Assembly (NCBI GenBank): GCA_029263435.1
Contig: JAJCXL010000476.1
Location: forward strand, 1 to 8,684
Source of the DNA: Acidobacteriota bacterium
Lineage (GTDB): Bacteria; Acidobacteriota; Vicinamibacteria; Marinacidobacterales; SMYC01
Direction: 5' to 3'
DNA length: 8,684 bases
Both the position numbers and the translations under genes were made by a program. Under the pieces are notes generated by a model that searched no databases, was not told the origin of the DNA, and was given only the letters and a program-made list of their open reading frames with translations. Shown here one piece after another: positions 1 to 5,698 of this stretch (positions within the stretch are counted from its first letter, which is position 1; every line of letters begins with the position of its first letter).

Positions 1-965
1 ACTTCGACGGCCCGCTCGGAGTACTCGGAGCGATCGAGGTGGCGCGGACGCTTCGAGAGGCATCGGTGACCACCCGGCATCCTCTCGAGGTCGTCGTGTT
101 CCAAAACGAGGAGAACGGCAAGACCGGAAGCCGCGCGCTCGTCGGTGAGCTCGAAGGACGTGAGCTCGATCTACCTTCCCACACGCACCGAACTATCGGA
201 GAGGGCATCGCTTTTATTGGCGGAGACCCGGACCGGCTCGACGACGTCCAAAGGGGACCGGGCGATGTCGCGGCCTATCTCGAGCTTCACATCGAGCAGG
301 GTGCGATCCTCCACCAAGAGTCGATCGACATCGGCGTCGTGGAAGGCATCGTCGGGATAAGACGCTGGAACGTCGCGATTGAAGGTAAGGCGAACCATGC
401 CGGTACGACGCCGATGAACCAGCGGCGAGACGCTGTACTCACCGCGGGGCGATTCATCGATGCCGTCCATCGAGTGGCGACCGAGCTTCCGGGACGACAA
501 GTCGCGACGATCGGAAAAGTGGAGGTTCACCCGGGTGCGCCGAACGTCGTGGCCGGGCGCGTCGACTTGACCCTCGAGATCCGCGACCTGGCCATGGAGA
601 AGATCGACCAGGTGTTCACGAACGTCGAGCGAGAGGCTACCGCCGTTGCCTCGCACAACGACACCAGCATCCGGTTCGAACCTTATTACCTGAGCCGGTC
701 GGCGCCGACGGATGAGCGCCTGAGACGACAAGTCGAAGCCGTTTCCGAGACGCTCGGGCTCAAAGCGCTCAGGATGCCGAGTGGAGCCGGCCACGACGCC
801 CAAAGCATCGCTCTCATCGCGCCCGCGGGCATGATTTTCATTCCCAGCATCGACGGCATCAGTCACTCTCCCCGCGAGTACTCGCGCCCGGAAGACATAG
901 AGGCCGGCACGAACGTCTTGCTACAAACCCTACTCGGGACGGACCGAGCGAACACGCTCGGTTGA
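1..965 (+). CDS. M20-family Zn-dependent amidohydrolase (N-carbamoyl-L-amino acid hydrolase / allantoate amidohydrolase type), 5' end cut by window
   Basis: A dinuclear-metal enzyme of the hydantoinase/carbamoylase group of peptidase family M20. These cytoplasmic enzymes hydrolyse N-carbamoyl amino acids, beta-ureidopropionate or allantoate. The reading frame is open from the left edge (first full codon at 3), so the start lies outside; the GTG at 39 is internal, because the conserved FDGPLGVLGAIEV precedes it. Visible family motifs: the bridging Asp in FDG (6-8), the Glu pair in QNEEN (108-113; general base and ligand), LELHIEQG with its metal-ligand His (288-290), NHAGTTPM (393 on; dimerisation-domain edge and substrate binding), SGAGHDA (780 on), and SHSPREYS with the last ligand His (864-866). 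The upstream HxD ligand is off-window. The loop after the Glu pair is the short GSRALVGEL form, not the longer EEGxRF form. Substrate cannot be assigned from sequence. All visible catalytic residues are intact. Stop TGA at 963-965. Confidence 0.93.
   Translation, partial: FDGPLGVLGAIEVARTLREASVTTRHPLEVVVFQNEENGKTGSRALVGELEGRELDLPSHTHRTIGEGIAFIGGDPDRLDDVQRGPGDVAAYLELHIEQGAILHQESIDIGVVEGIVGIRRWNVAIEGKANHAGTTPMNQRRDAVLTAGRFIDAVHRVATELPGRQVATIGKVEVHPGAPNVVAGRVDLTLEIRDLAMEKIDQVFTNVEREATAVASHNDTSIRFEPYYLSRSAPTDERLRRQVEAVSETLGLKALRMPSGAGHDAQSIALIAPAGMIFIPSIDGISHSPREYSRPEDIEAGTNVLLQTLLGTDRANTLG
943..962 (+). other. Perfect 8-bp hairpin at the end of the amidohydrolase gene
   Basis: ACCGAGCG-AACA-CGCTCGGT is a perfect inverted repeat with a 4-nt loop. 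It lies in the last codons of the amidohydrolase and ends one base before its stop codon. No U-tract follows, so it is not a classical intrinsic terminator. In mRNA it could protect a 3' end, attenuate transcription, or hide the TTG at 962. It may also be a by-product of the codons. Confidence 0.35.
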
Positions 966-985
966 GCTATACTCGCTCGTTTGCG

Positions 986-1714
986 ATGCAGGAACACTTC
1001 CGCCGCGATATGGGGCGGCTCGAGGATAATCACTGGTGGTACCGAGCCCGGCGTCGCATTCTCGAGCACGCGGTCTCGTCGTTCGTCGCCCACAACCCAA
1101 GAGCCCTCACCGTCGGTGTCGGCGCCCGGCGAGAAGCCGAGATGCTCTCGCAATATTCTCGCCTCGTCGCCATCGATCGTGCGCCCATCAACCCGGAATG
1201 TCGTGAGTTCTCCCTCGCCGCTCGAGCGGATGCGCTCGCGCTTCCATTCGCGGACGGCTCGTTCGACGCGGTGTTCATCTTCGACGTGCTCGAACATCTC
1301 GACGATGAGAAAGCCTTGGCGGAGCTTCGTCGCGTCATGACGAAAGACGCACGCCTTCTGGTGACGGTACCCGCCTTCATGTTTCTCTTCGGGCGACAAG
1401 ACGTGGTGAGTGAGCACAAGAGACGCTACCGACTCGGCCCCCTCGCGCGTCTTCTCGAAGGCTCGGGGTTTCGGGTCGACTACGCGACCTATTTCAACAC
1501 TCTCCTGTTTCCGCCGATCGCCTTGATCCGAGTCCTCCGTCGCATATTCCCGGAGCCTGCTTCGACCGAGGCGAGCGGGAGCGATTTCGAGCTGCGCCTG
1601 CCGAGCTTCGCGGAGGGAATTCTGGAGAAAATGTTCGCGCTCGAACGTCACGCGGTCGGCCGATGGCGACTTCCGATAGGCATTTCGATCCTCTGCTCCG
1701 CTCGCCGCGCCTGA
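986..1714 (+). CDS. Class I SAM-dependent methyltransferase (Methyltransf_11-like)
   Basis: A 242-residue Rossmann-fold methyltransferase; the acceptor is unknown. The N-terminal E-x2-HWWYRARR segment (residues 13-23) is typical of a family often found near cell-surface glycan and lipid genes. Then come motif I (ALTVGVGARRE, about 40-50), the acidic end of beta-2 (VAID, Asp64), ADALALPFADGSFD (81-94), and motif IV/post-IV IFDVLEHL (98-105), then a C-terminal part with HKRRYRL and several hydrophobic stretches. Motif I is unusual: the acid ending beta-1 is Thr (LTVG) and the glycine loop reads G-V-G-A-R instead of GxGxG. ATG at 986 is preferred because homologues, as I recall them, begin about a dozen residues before E-x2-HWW. 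A TTG at 962 in the same frame would overlap the preceding stop as TTGA and add 8 residues. Neither start has a clear Shine-Dalgarno. It is 9 nt upstream of prfC, so cotranscription is likely, but no functional link to prfC is evident. Confidence 0.85.
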   Translation: MQEHFRRDMGRLEDNHWWYRARRRILEHAVSSFVAHNPRALTVGVGARREAEMLSQYSRLVAIDRAPINPECREFSLAARADALALPFADGSFDAVFIFDVLEHLDDEKALAELRRVMTKDARLLVTVPAFMFLFGRQDVVSEHKRRYRLGPLARLLEGSGFRVDYATYFNTLLFPPIALIRVLRRIFPEPASTEASGSDFELRLPSFAEGILEKMFALERHAVGRWRLPIGISILCSARRA

Positions 1715-1723
1715 AACCAAGTC

Positions 1724-3307
1724 ATGAAATTCGAAGACGAAGTGGGACGGCGCCGCACCTTCGCGATCATCTCGCATCCCGATGCCGGTAAGACGACACT
1801 CACGGAAAAGCTCCTGCTCTATGCCAGAGCCATCCATCTCGCGGGCTCGGTCAAGGCGAAACGAGCGTCCCGCGGCACGATCTCCGACTGGATGAAGATC
1901 GAGCAGGAACGAGGGATCTCGGTCACGTCGTCCGTGCTTCAGTTCAACTACGAAGGCAGCGCACTCAATTTGCTGGACACCCCGGGGCACGCGGATTTTT
2001 CGGAAGATACGTTTAGGACCCTCGCTGCGGTGGACTCCGCGATCATGCTGATGGATCACGCCAAGGGAGTGGAGCCAAGAACTCTCAAGCTGTTCGAGGT
2101 CTGTAGGATGCGAAAGCTCCCTGTGGCGACGTTCATGAACAAGCTCGATCGTTACGGACTGGAGCCGCTAGAGCTCATCGATCAGGTGCGTGACACTTTG
2201 AACATAGATGTCGCTCCGGTGAACTGGCCGCTCGGTATGGGAGACGACTTCAAAGGGGTCGTCGACCTGAGGACGCGAGAGATCATCGTCTACGAAGGCG
2301 ACGACCGTCGAGGCAGCGAGATGACGACTTCGCGCCGAGTTCCGTTCGACGAAGCCGAAGAGCTCATCGGCTCCAAAGCGTTCGAGCGGGTGTCGGAGGA
2401 GCTGGAGCTCATCCAGCACGCTGGAGACGTTTACGACCACGACCGATTCCTGGCTGGAGAGGTGAGCCCATTGTTTTGGGGCTCGGCCATGAGCAACTTC
2501 GGCGTGGAGGAGCTCCTGCAATTCATCGCACGAAACGCGACCGCGCCAGGGCCGCGACTCACCGAAGACGGCGAAGAGATCCTCCCGACCGAGCCGCGTT
2601 TCACCGGTTTCGTTTTCAAGATTCAAGCGAACATGAACCCTCGTCACCGGGACGGCATCGCTTTCATGCGAGTCGTCAGCGGAAAGTTCGAAAGAGGGAT
2701 GGATGCGGTCATCGGTCGCTCGGGTGAAGTGCTGCGCTTGTCGAAGCCGCACACGTTCATGGCGCAGGAGCGCTCGCTCGTCGACGAGGCGTGGCCAGGC
2801 GACATCGTCGGTCTCTACAACACCGGCAAGCTCCGGGTGGGCGATACGCTCGCGTTCGGAGGCGCGATGAAGTTCGCCGGGATTCCCCGCTTTGCCCCTG
2901 AACATTTCGGGCAGCTCCGACTCGAAGACCCCATGAAGCGCAAAGCACTCGACAACGGCCTCGAGCAGCTCGCGCAAGAAGGCGTCATCCAGCTATTTTT
3001 CTCTCCCGGGCAAGGCCGACAAAGCCCGTTCCTGGGTGCGGTCGGTATCCTGCAGTTCGAAGTGCTCAAGGAGCGATTGAAGAACGAGTACAAGGTCTCG
3101 GTGCAGTTCGTCAAAGCGTCGTTCAGCCACGCTCGGTGGGTGTCGGGCCCTCCGGAAGCGTTGGAATGGCTTCGCACGACGCACGGCTACGCCCTCGTCG
3201 AAGACCGAAACGGCCTGCCGGTCGTGTTGACCGACTCCGGCTGGAATCTGAACTACGCTCTCGACAACGCGAAGGACCTCGTCCTTCACGAAGTCGAGCC
3301 CCTCTAG
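1724..3307 (+). CDS. prfC: Peptide chain release factor 3 (RF3)
   Basis: A translational GTPase of 527 residues, close to the 529 of E. coli RF3. RF3 removes RF1/RF2 from the ribosome after peptide release and supports quality control after miscoding. The G domain carries all expected motifs: P-loop SHPDAGKTT (17-25), SDWMKIEQERGISVTSSV with the switch I Thr (54-71), DTPGH (85-89), NKLD (139-142) and G5 GSA (253-255, in LFWGSAMSNFGVEELL). Domains II and III follow, with FTGFVFKIQANMNPRHRD, a hallmark of RF3 over EF-G, then GIPRFAPEHF and GAVGILQFEVLKERLKNEY. Family-wide conservation of these segments makes the assignment firm. ATG 1724 follows the methyltransferase stop by 9 nt without a strong Shine-Dalgarno, consistent with coupled translation. 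A palindromic terminator-like element lies 37 nt after the stop. No truncation or missing residue is seen. Confidence 0.98.
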   Translation: MKFEDEVGRRRTFAIISHPDAGKTTLTEKLLLYARAIHLAGSVKAKRASRGTISDWMKIEQERGISVTSSVLQFNYEGSALNLLDTPGHADFSEDTFRTLAAVDSAIMLMDHAKGVEPRTLKLFEVCRMRKLPVATFMNKLDRYGLEPLELIDQVRDTLNIDVAPVNWPLGMGDDFKGVVDLRTREIIVYEGDDRRGSEMTTSRRVPFDEAEELIGSKAFERVSEELELIQHAGDVYDHDRFLAGEVSPLFWGSAMSNFGVEELLQFIARNATAPGPRLTEDGEEILPTEPRFTGFVFKIQANMNPRHRDGIAFMRVVSGKFERGMDAVIGRSGEVLRLSKPHTFMAQERSLVDEAWPGDIVGLYNTGKLRVGDTLAFGGAMKFAGIPRFAPEHFGQLRLEDPMKRKALDNGLEQLAQEGVIQLFFSPGQGRQSPFLGAVGILQFEVLKERLKNEYKVSVQFVKASFSHARWVSGPPEALEWLRTTHGYALVEDRNGLPVVLTDSGWNLNYALDNAKDLVLHEVEPL

Positions 3308-3344
3308 AACCAAAAACTCCTGTAAGCGACTGAACCCAAACCAT

Positions 3345-3369
3345 ATAAAAGGGGTCTGACCCCTTTTAT
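3345..3369. terminator. Perfect palindrome, candidate bidirectional terminator / REP-like element
   Basis: ATAAAAGGGGT-CTG-ACCCCTTTTAT is an 11-bp perfect inverted repeat around a 3-nt centre. The GC-rich core (GGGGTC/GACCCC) is followed by TTTTAT and preceded by ATAAAA, so it resembles an intrinsic terminator on either strand. It lies 37 nt after the prfC stop and 35 nt before the next start. Its core, AGGGGTCAGA on the minus strand, recurs exactly at 8189-8198, so it may instead be (or also be) a dispersed palindromic repeat. Confidence 0.6.
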
Positions 3370-3404
3370 CACCTCCCTTTGGGGGGCCGATCTAGAATGC
3401 TTGC

Positions 3405-4739
3405 GTGCTCCTCGGAGGTTTGGGACTCGTGATCTCGTTCGCGGGGCTGGCGCTCGATATCGGGTTCATCGCGCAGCCGTTTTACGCGTGGGCGTGGTGG
3501 AGCATGATCTCGCTGATCGACGGCTTCGTCGCCAGGCGGCGGCAGAGCTCGCTCTTGACCGGCCGGCGGCGGCACTTCCCCATGATCGCGTTATGGTCGG
3601 TCACCTTCTGGTACTTCTTCGAACTGCTGAACCTCAGGCTTCAGAACTGGTATTACGTCGGCGTCTTCGGAACCGAGACCGGCATCGACGTCGTCCGAGC
3701 AGCGGTGTTCGGGATCTTGGCGTTCGCGACGGTGTTCGTCGGATTGTTCGAGGTCTACGACGCTCTCGGGGCGCTCAACCTCTGGGGCCGTGCGTCCCTC
3801 CGTCCGCGGGAGTTTCCCCGGTGGTTCAGCTACGCGGTTCAAGCCGTCGGCATGACGATGGTGACGCTCGCGCTCACGTTCTCCACCCTCGCTCCGCTCG
3901 TGTGGGGAAGCTTCTCGTTTCTGGTCGACCCATGGAACTATCGACGTGGCGCCCGCTCGGTGCTCGCCGATATCGAGAGTGGTCGCGTCACCGGGTTGCT
4001 GAGACTGCTAGGGGCTGGTCTCGTTTGCGGCCTCATCTGGGAGAGCTTCAATTTTCTCGCCCCTCAAAAATGGATTTACACGGTTCGAGGTCTCGAGGAG
4101 CTCAAGCTATTCGAAATGCCGCTGCTGGGCTTCCTCGGCTTTCCCGCGCTCGCGCTCGATGCGTTCGCCGCCTATGCCGCGGTGTCGTTTCTCTGGCTCG
4201 GAAACACGACTTGGGAGCACCCGGACGATGTGGCGCACGTTCGCCTCGCGTCGGTTCGTGCTGTCGGGCGACCCCGTTTGATCGCAGCCGTCCCGGTCCA
4301 TGTCGCTTTCTGGGTGGCGGTGTCGATCCTCGGGCAGAACACCAATGTGGGCTCGATCGAACTTCGCTTGGGCCACCTAGAAACCCTACCGAGCGAAGCG
4401 GTCGAGGCGCTGGCGCCTCTCGGCATCCATCGACCCCGTCAGCTTCTCAGGCGCATGTCAGATGCGAGCGAGCGCGAACGGGTGCGTGACGCACTGGGCC
4501 TATCGCGCGCGATGATGACCGCACTCGACAACGAGATCGAGCTCATGGAGCTCAAGGGAATTGGCCCCCATCACGGCGCGCTGTTGCGTGAGCTCGGGGT
4601 GCGAACTTTGTCCGACCTCGCGAGGGCGAGCCCCGACCAGCTCTATCGCGAGCTGGTGAAGGCGAAGCCGTCCCCATTCCCGGGTTTGCGGGTTTCGATG
4701 GTCCGGGTGTGGACGAGGGAAGCCGCCCGCCGACAGTGA
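3405..4739 (+). CDS. Polytopic membrane protein with duplicated 4-helix module and C-terminal HhH/DUF4332-like domain
   Basis: A 444-residue protein of unknown function. By eye, about eight hydrophobic segments: 2-20, 25-42, 57-76, 98-116, 141-168, 197-215, 236-266 and 291-310. The first ~125 residues and ~140-262 look like two copies of one module. LIDGFVARR (37-45) matches LVDPWNYRR (173-181). FELLNLRLQNWYY (72-84) matches WESFNFLAPQKWIY (212-225). GILAF-x7-F-x2-Y (103-118) matches GFLGF-x7-F-x2-Y (242-257). The soluble tail (about 325-435) contains LAPLGIHRPRQLL and then LMELKGIGPHHGALLRELGV, helix-hairpin-helix-like and resembling DUF4332; HhH units usually bind nucleic acid or proteins. 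The GTG at 3405 is the earliest usable start, since an in-frame TAG lies at 3393-3395; it has no clear Shine-Dalgarno, and a GTG at 3429 is the alternative. A 5' truncation is possible because the first helix starts immediately. Transport, signalling or enzymatic activity cannot be assigned. Confidence 0.8.
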   Translation: MLLGGLGLVISFAGLALDIGFIAQPFYAWAWWSMISLIDGFVARRRQSSLLTGRRRHFPMIALWSVTFWYFFELLNLRLQNWYYVGVFGTETGIDVVRAAVFGILAFATVFVGLFEVYDALGALNLWGRASLRPREFPRWFSYAVQAVGMTMVTLALTFSTLAPLVWGSFSFLVDPWNYRRGARSVLADIESGRVTGLLRLLGAGLVCGLIWESFNFLAPQKWIYTVRGLEELKLFEMPLLGFLGFPALALDAFAAYAAVSFLWLGNTTWEHPDDVAHVRLASVRAVGRPRLIAAVPVHVAFWVAVSILGQNTNVGSIELRLGHLETLPSEAVEALAPLGIHRPRQLLRRMSDASERERVRDALGLSRAMMTALDNEIELMELKGIGPHHGALLRELGVRTLSDLARASPDQLYRELVKAKPSPFPGLRVSMVRVWTREAARRQ

Positions 4740-4850
4740 CCCCAGTGATGCAAAGGGTGACCTCTCGAAAGGACATCGGAGAATGCCCATCGGACAAGCG
4801 ATCTGCTGCAACACTCAGGAGGCTCGTCACTTAGCTGCGCGTTACCGGCT

Positions 4851-4867
4851 TGGTATCCAGTTTGCAA
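4851..4867 (+). promoter_or_regulatory. Candidate sigma-54 (-24/-12) promoter for the BON-domain gene
   Basis: TTGGTA (GG at 4852-4853) and TTTGCA (GC at 4864-4865) are separated by exactly the 10 nt between GG and GC required by RpoN. The invariant GG and GC are present, as is TTGCA at -12, but the consensus C, C and G after GG are replaced. The predicted transcription start is near 4877, leaving a 5' leader of about 25 nt that contains the Shine-Dalgarno. No enhancer site was identified. No convincing -35/-10 pair was seen here. Confidence 0.35.
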
Positions 4868-4890
4868 TACTCCAAATCAGATGCACAACT

Positions 4891-4895
4891 GGAGG
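4891..4895 (+). promoter_or_regulatory. Shine-Dalgarno deciding the BON-domain start
   Basis: GGAGG lies 6 nt before ATG 4902. An in-frame ATG at 4881 would place this site inside the gene and add seven residues (MHNWRQA) ahead of a good signal peptide, so 4902 is the preferred start. Confidence 0.75.
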
Positions 4896-4901
4896 CAAGC
4901 C

Positions 4902-5633
4902 ATGAAAAATACGGTTTGGATTGTGGGACTCTTCTTTGCGGGCGCAGTGGCTACCGCATCCGCGAACGAGCTATCCGACGACGCCGTCCGGCAGGCGGTA
5001 GAGTCGAAGCTAGAAAAAGCGAAGATCGGAGACGGTGTCGGTCCCGTCGTAACGGTGAAAGACGGCGTCGTCACACTCACCGGCCAAGTGCGAAGCCTTT
5101 GGGCGAAAAACGCTGCGATCGCTGCCGCGATGGATATTCACGAAGTGGACGCGGTCGAGGACGAGCTCACCATTGCAGAAGGTGAGAGCGACCAGAAAGT
5201 CGCGGAGGCCATTGCGAACGTGATTCGCGGCTATCCATTCTTCACTGTTTATGACGACGTCGTCATCGCGGTCGAGAACGGTCAGGTGAATCTGGACGGC
5301 CGAGTGACGATGCCGTTCAAGTCGTCCGAGATCGGCAAGCGCGTTTCGAAGGTCATGGGCGTACAAGGGCTCAACAACGCCATCAGTACTCTCCCGACGA
5401 ACATCGGAGACCAAAAGATCCGAGCGAATCTCGCCTATCGCATCTACAGCAATACGATGTTTCGCGAGTACGCCTACCGGGCCAACCCACCCATTCACAT
5501 CATCGTGGAGCGTGGCCGGGTCGCACTCACCGGCGCAGTCCGCACCGAGGTCGAAAAGCGCCGGGCCGAGCACATCGCGCGTCAGACCTTCGGGGTGTTT
5601 CGGGTCGAGAATCGACTCACCGTTGGCGACTAA
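4902..5633 (+). CDS. Secreted protein with three BON domains
   Basis: A 243-residue exported protein. MK followed by a hydrophobic stretch and the ATASA|NE cleavage site (after residue 21) form a Sec signal peptide without a lipobox Cys, so it is probably periplasmic. The mature part is three consecutive BON domains. BON1 (about 25-92) has VKDGVVTLTGQV and EVDAVEDELTI. BON2 (96-164) has VENGQVNLDGRV and VQGLNNAIST. BON3 (168-243) has VERGRVALTGAV and VFRVENRLTV. Each follows the family's G-x-V-x-L-x-G-x-V core. BON domains, as in OsmY, are known from envelope-stress and pore-associated proteins and are thought to bind phospholipid or other surface components. Nothing here shows a catalytic function. 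The gene stands alone: 162 nt separate it from the preceding gene, a sigma-54-like promoter and good Shine-Dalgarno precede it, and a strong hairpin follows. This suggests an independently regulated envelope protein. Confidence 0.9.
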   Translation: MKNTVWIVGLFFAGAVATASANELSDDAVRQAVESKLEKAKIGDGVGPVVTVKDGVVTLTGQVRSLWAKNAAIAAAMDIHEVDAVEDELTIAEGESDQKVAEAIANVIRGYPFFTVYDDVVIAVENGQVNLDGRVTMPFKSSEIGKRVSKVMGVQGLNNAISTLPTNIGDQKIRANLAYRIYSNTMFREYAYRANPPIHIIVERGRVALTGAVRTEVEKRRAEHIARQTFGVFRVENRLTVGD

Positions 5634-5654
5634 CCCCCCTCTAGGACGCCAAGC

Positions 5655-5684
5655 AGCGCCTCGCCAGCCCATCGGCGAGGCGCT
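5655..5684. terminator. Strong hairpin between converging genes, probable bidirectional terminator
   Basis: AGCGCCTCGCC (5655-5665) and GGCGAGGCGCT (5674-5684) form a perfect 11-bp GC-rich stem with an 8-nt loop. It lies 21 nt after the BON stop and 14 nt past the end of the minus-strand permease. The plus-strand tail is only moderately T-rich (TCGCGTTCTTGCCGTT) and the minus-strand tail is not, so termination is inferred mainly from stem strength and position. Confidence 0.65.
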
Positions 5685-5698
5685 TCGCGTTCTTGCCG

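Noticed and set aside
39..41. GTG at 39 as the start of the amidohydrolase
   Set aside because: The conserved FDGPLGVLGAIEV segment, including a metal-bridging Asp, is encoded in frame before it, so the gene begins outside the window.
171..866. Open frame of 231 codons on the minus strand, opposite the amidohydrolase
   Set aside because: It is opposite a gene with intact catalytic motifs and has no recognisable domain or ribosome-binding site.
863..2059. Long open frame of 398 codons on the minus strand, opposite the methyltransferase and the prfC start
   Set aside because: It lies entirely opposite two genes with clear family motifs, is rich in Arg, Glu and His as expected for antisense of a GC-rich gene, and shows no recognisable domain.
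3401..4489. Open frame of 362 codons on the plus strand, offset from the membrane protein
   Set aside because: It is Arg/Ala/Ser/Pro-rich without domain structure, while the competing frame encodes membrane helices, an internal duplication and an HhH tail.
4774..4794. Direct repeat CATCGGA (4774-4780 and 4788-4794) as a possible activator site
   Set aside because: Seven bases is short, the spacing of 14 is not a helical-turn multiple, and no third copy or palindromic symmetry supports an operator.
4740..4880. Possible riboswitch in the leader before the BON gene (GCAAA and CGAAAG segments recall the cyclic-di-GMP-I class)
   Set aside because: The segments are in the wrong order and the conserved paired elements are missing; with the promoter candidate at 4851-4867 most of this stretch would not be transcribed with the gene.
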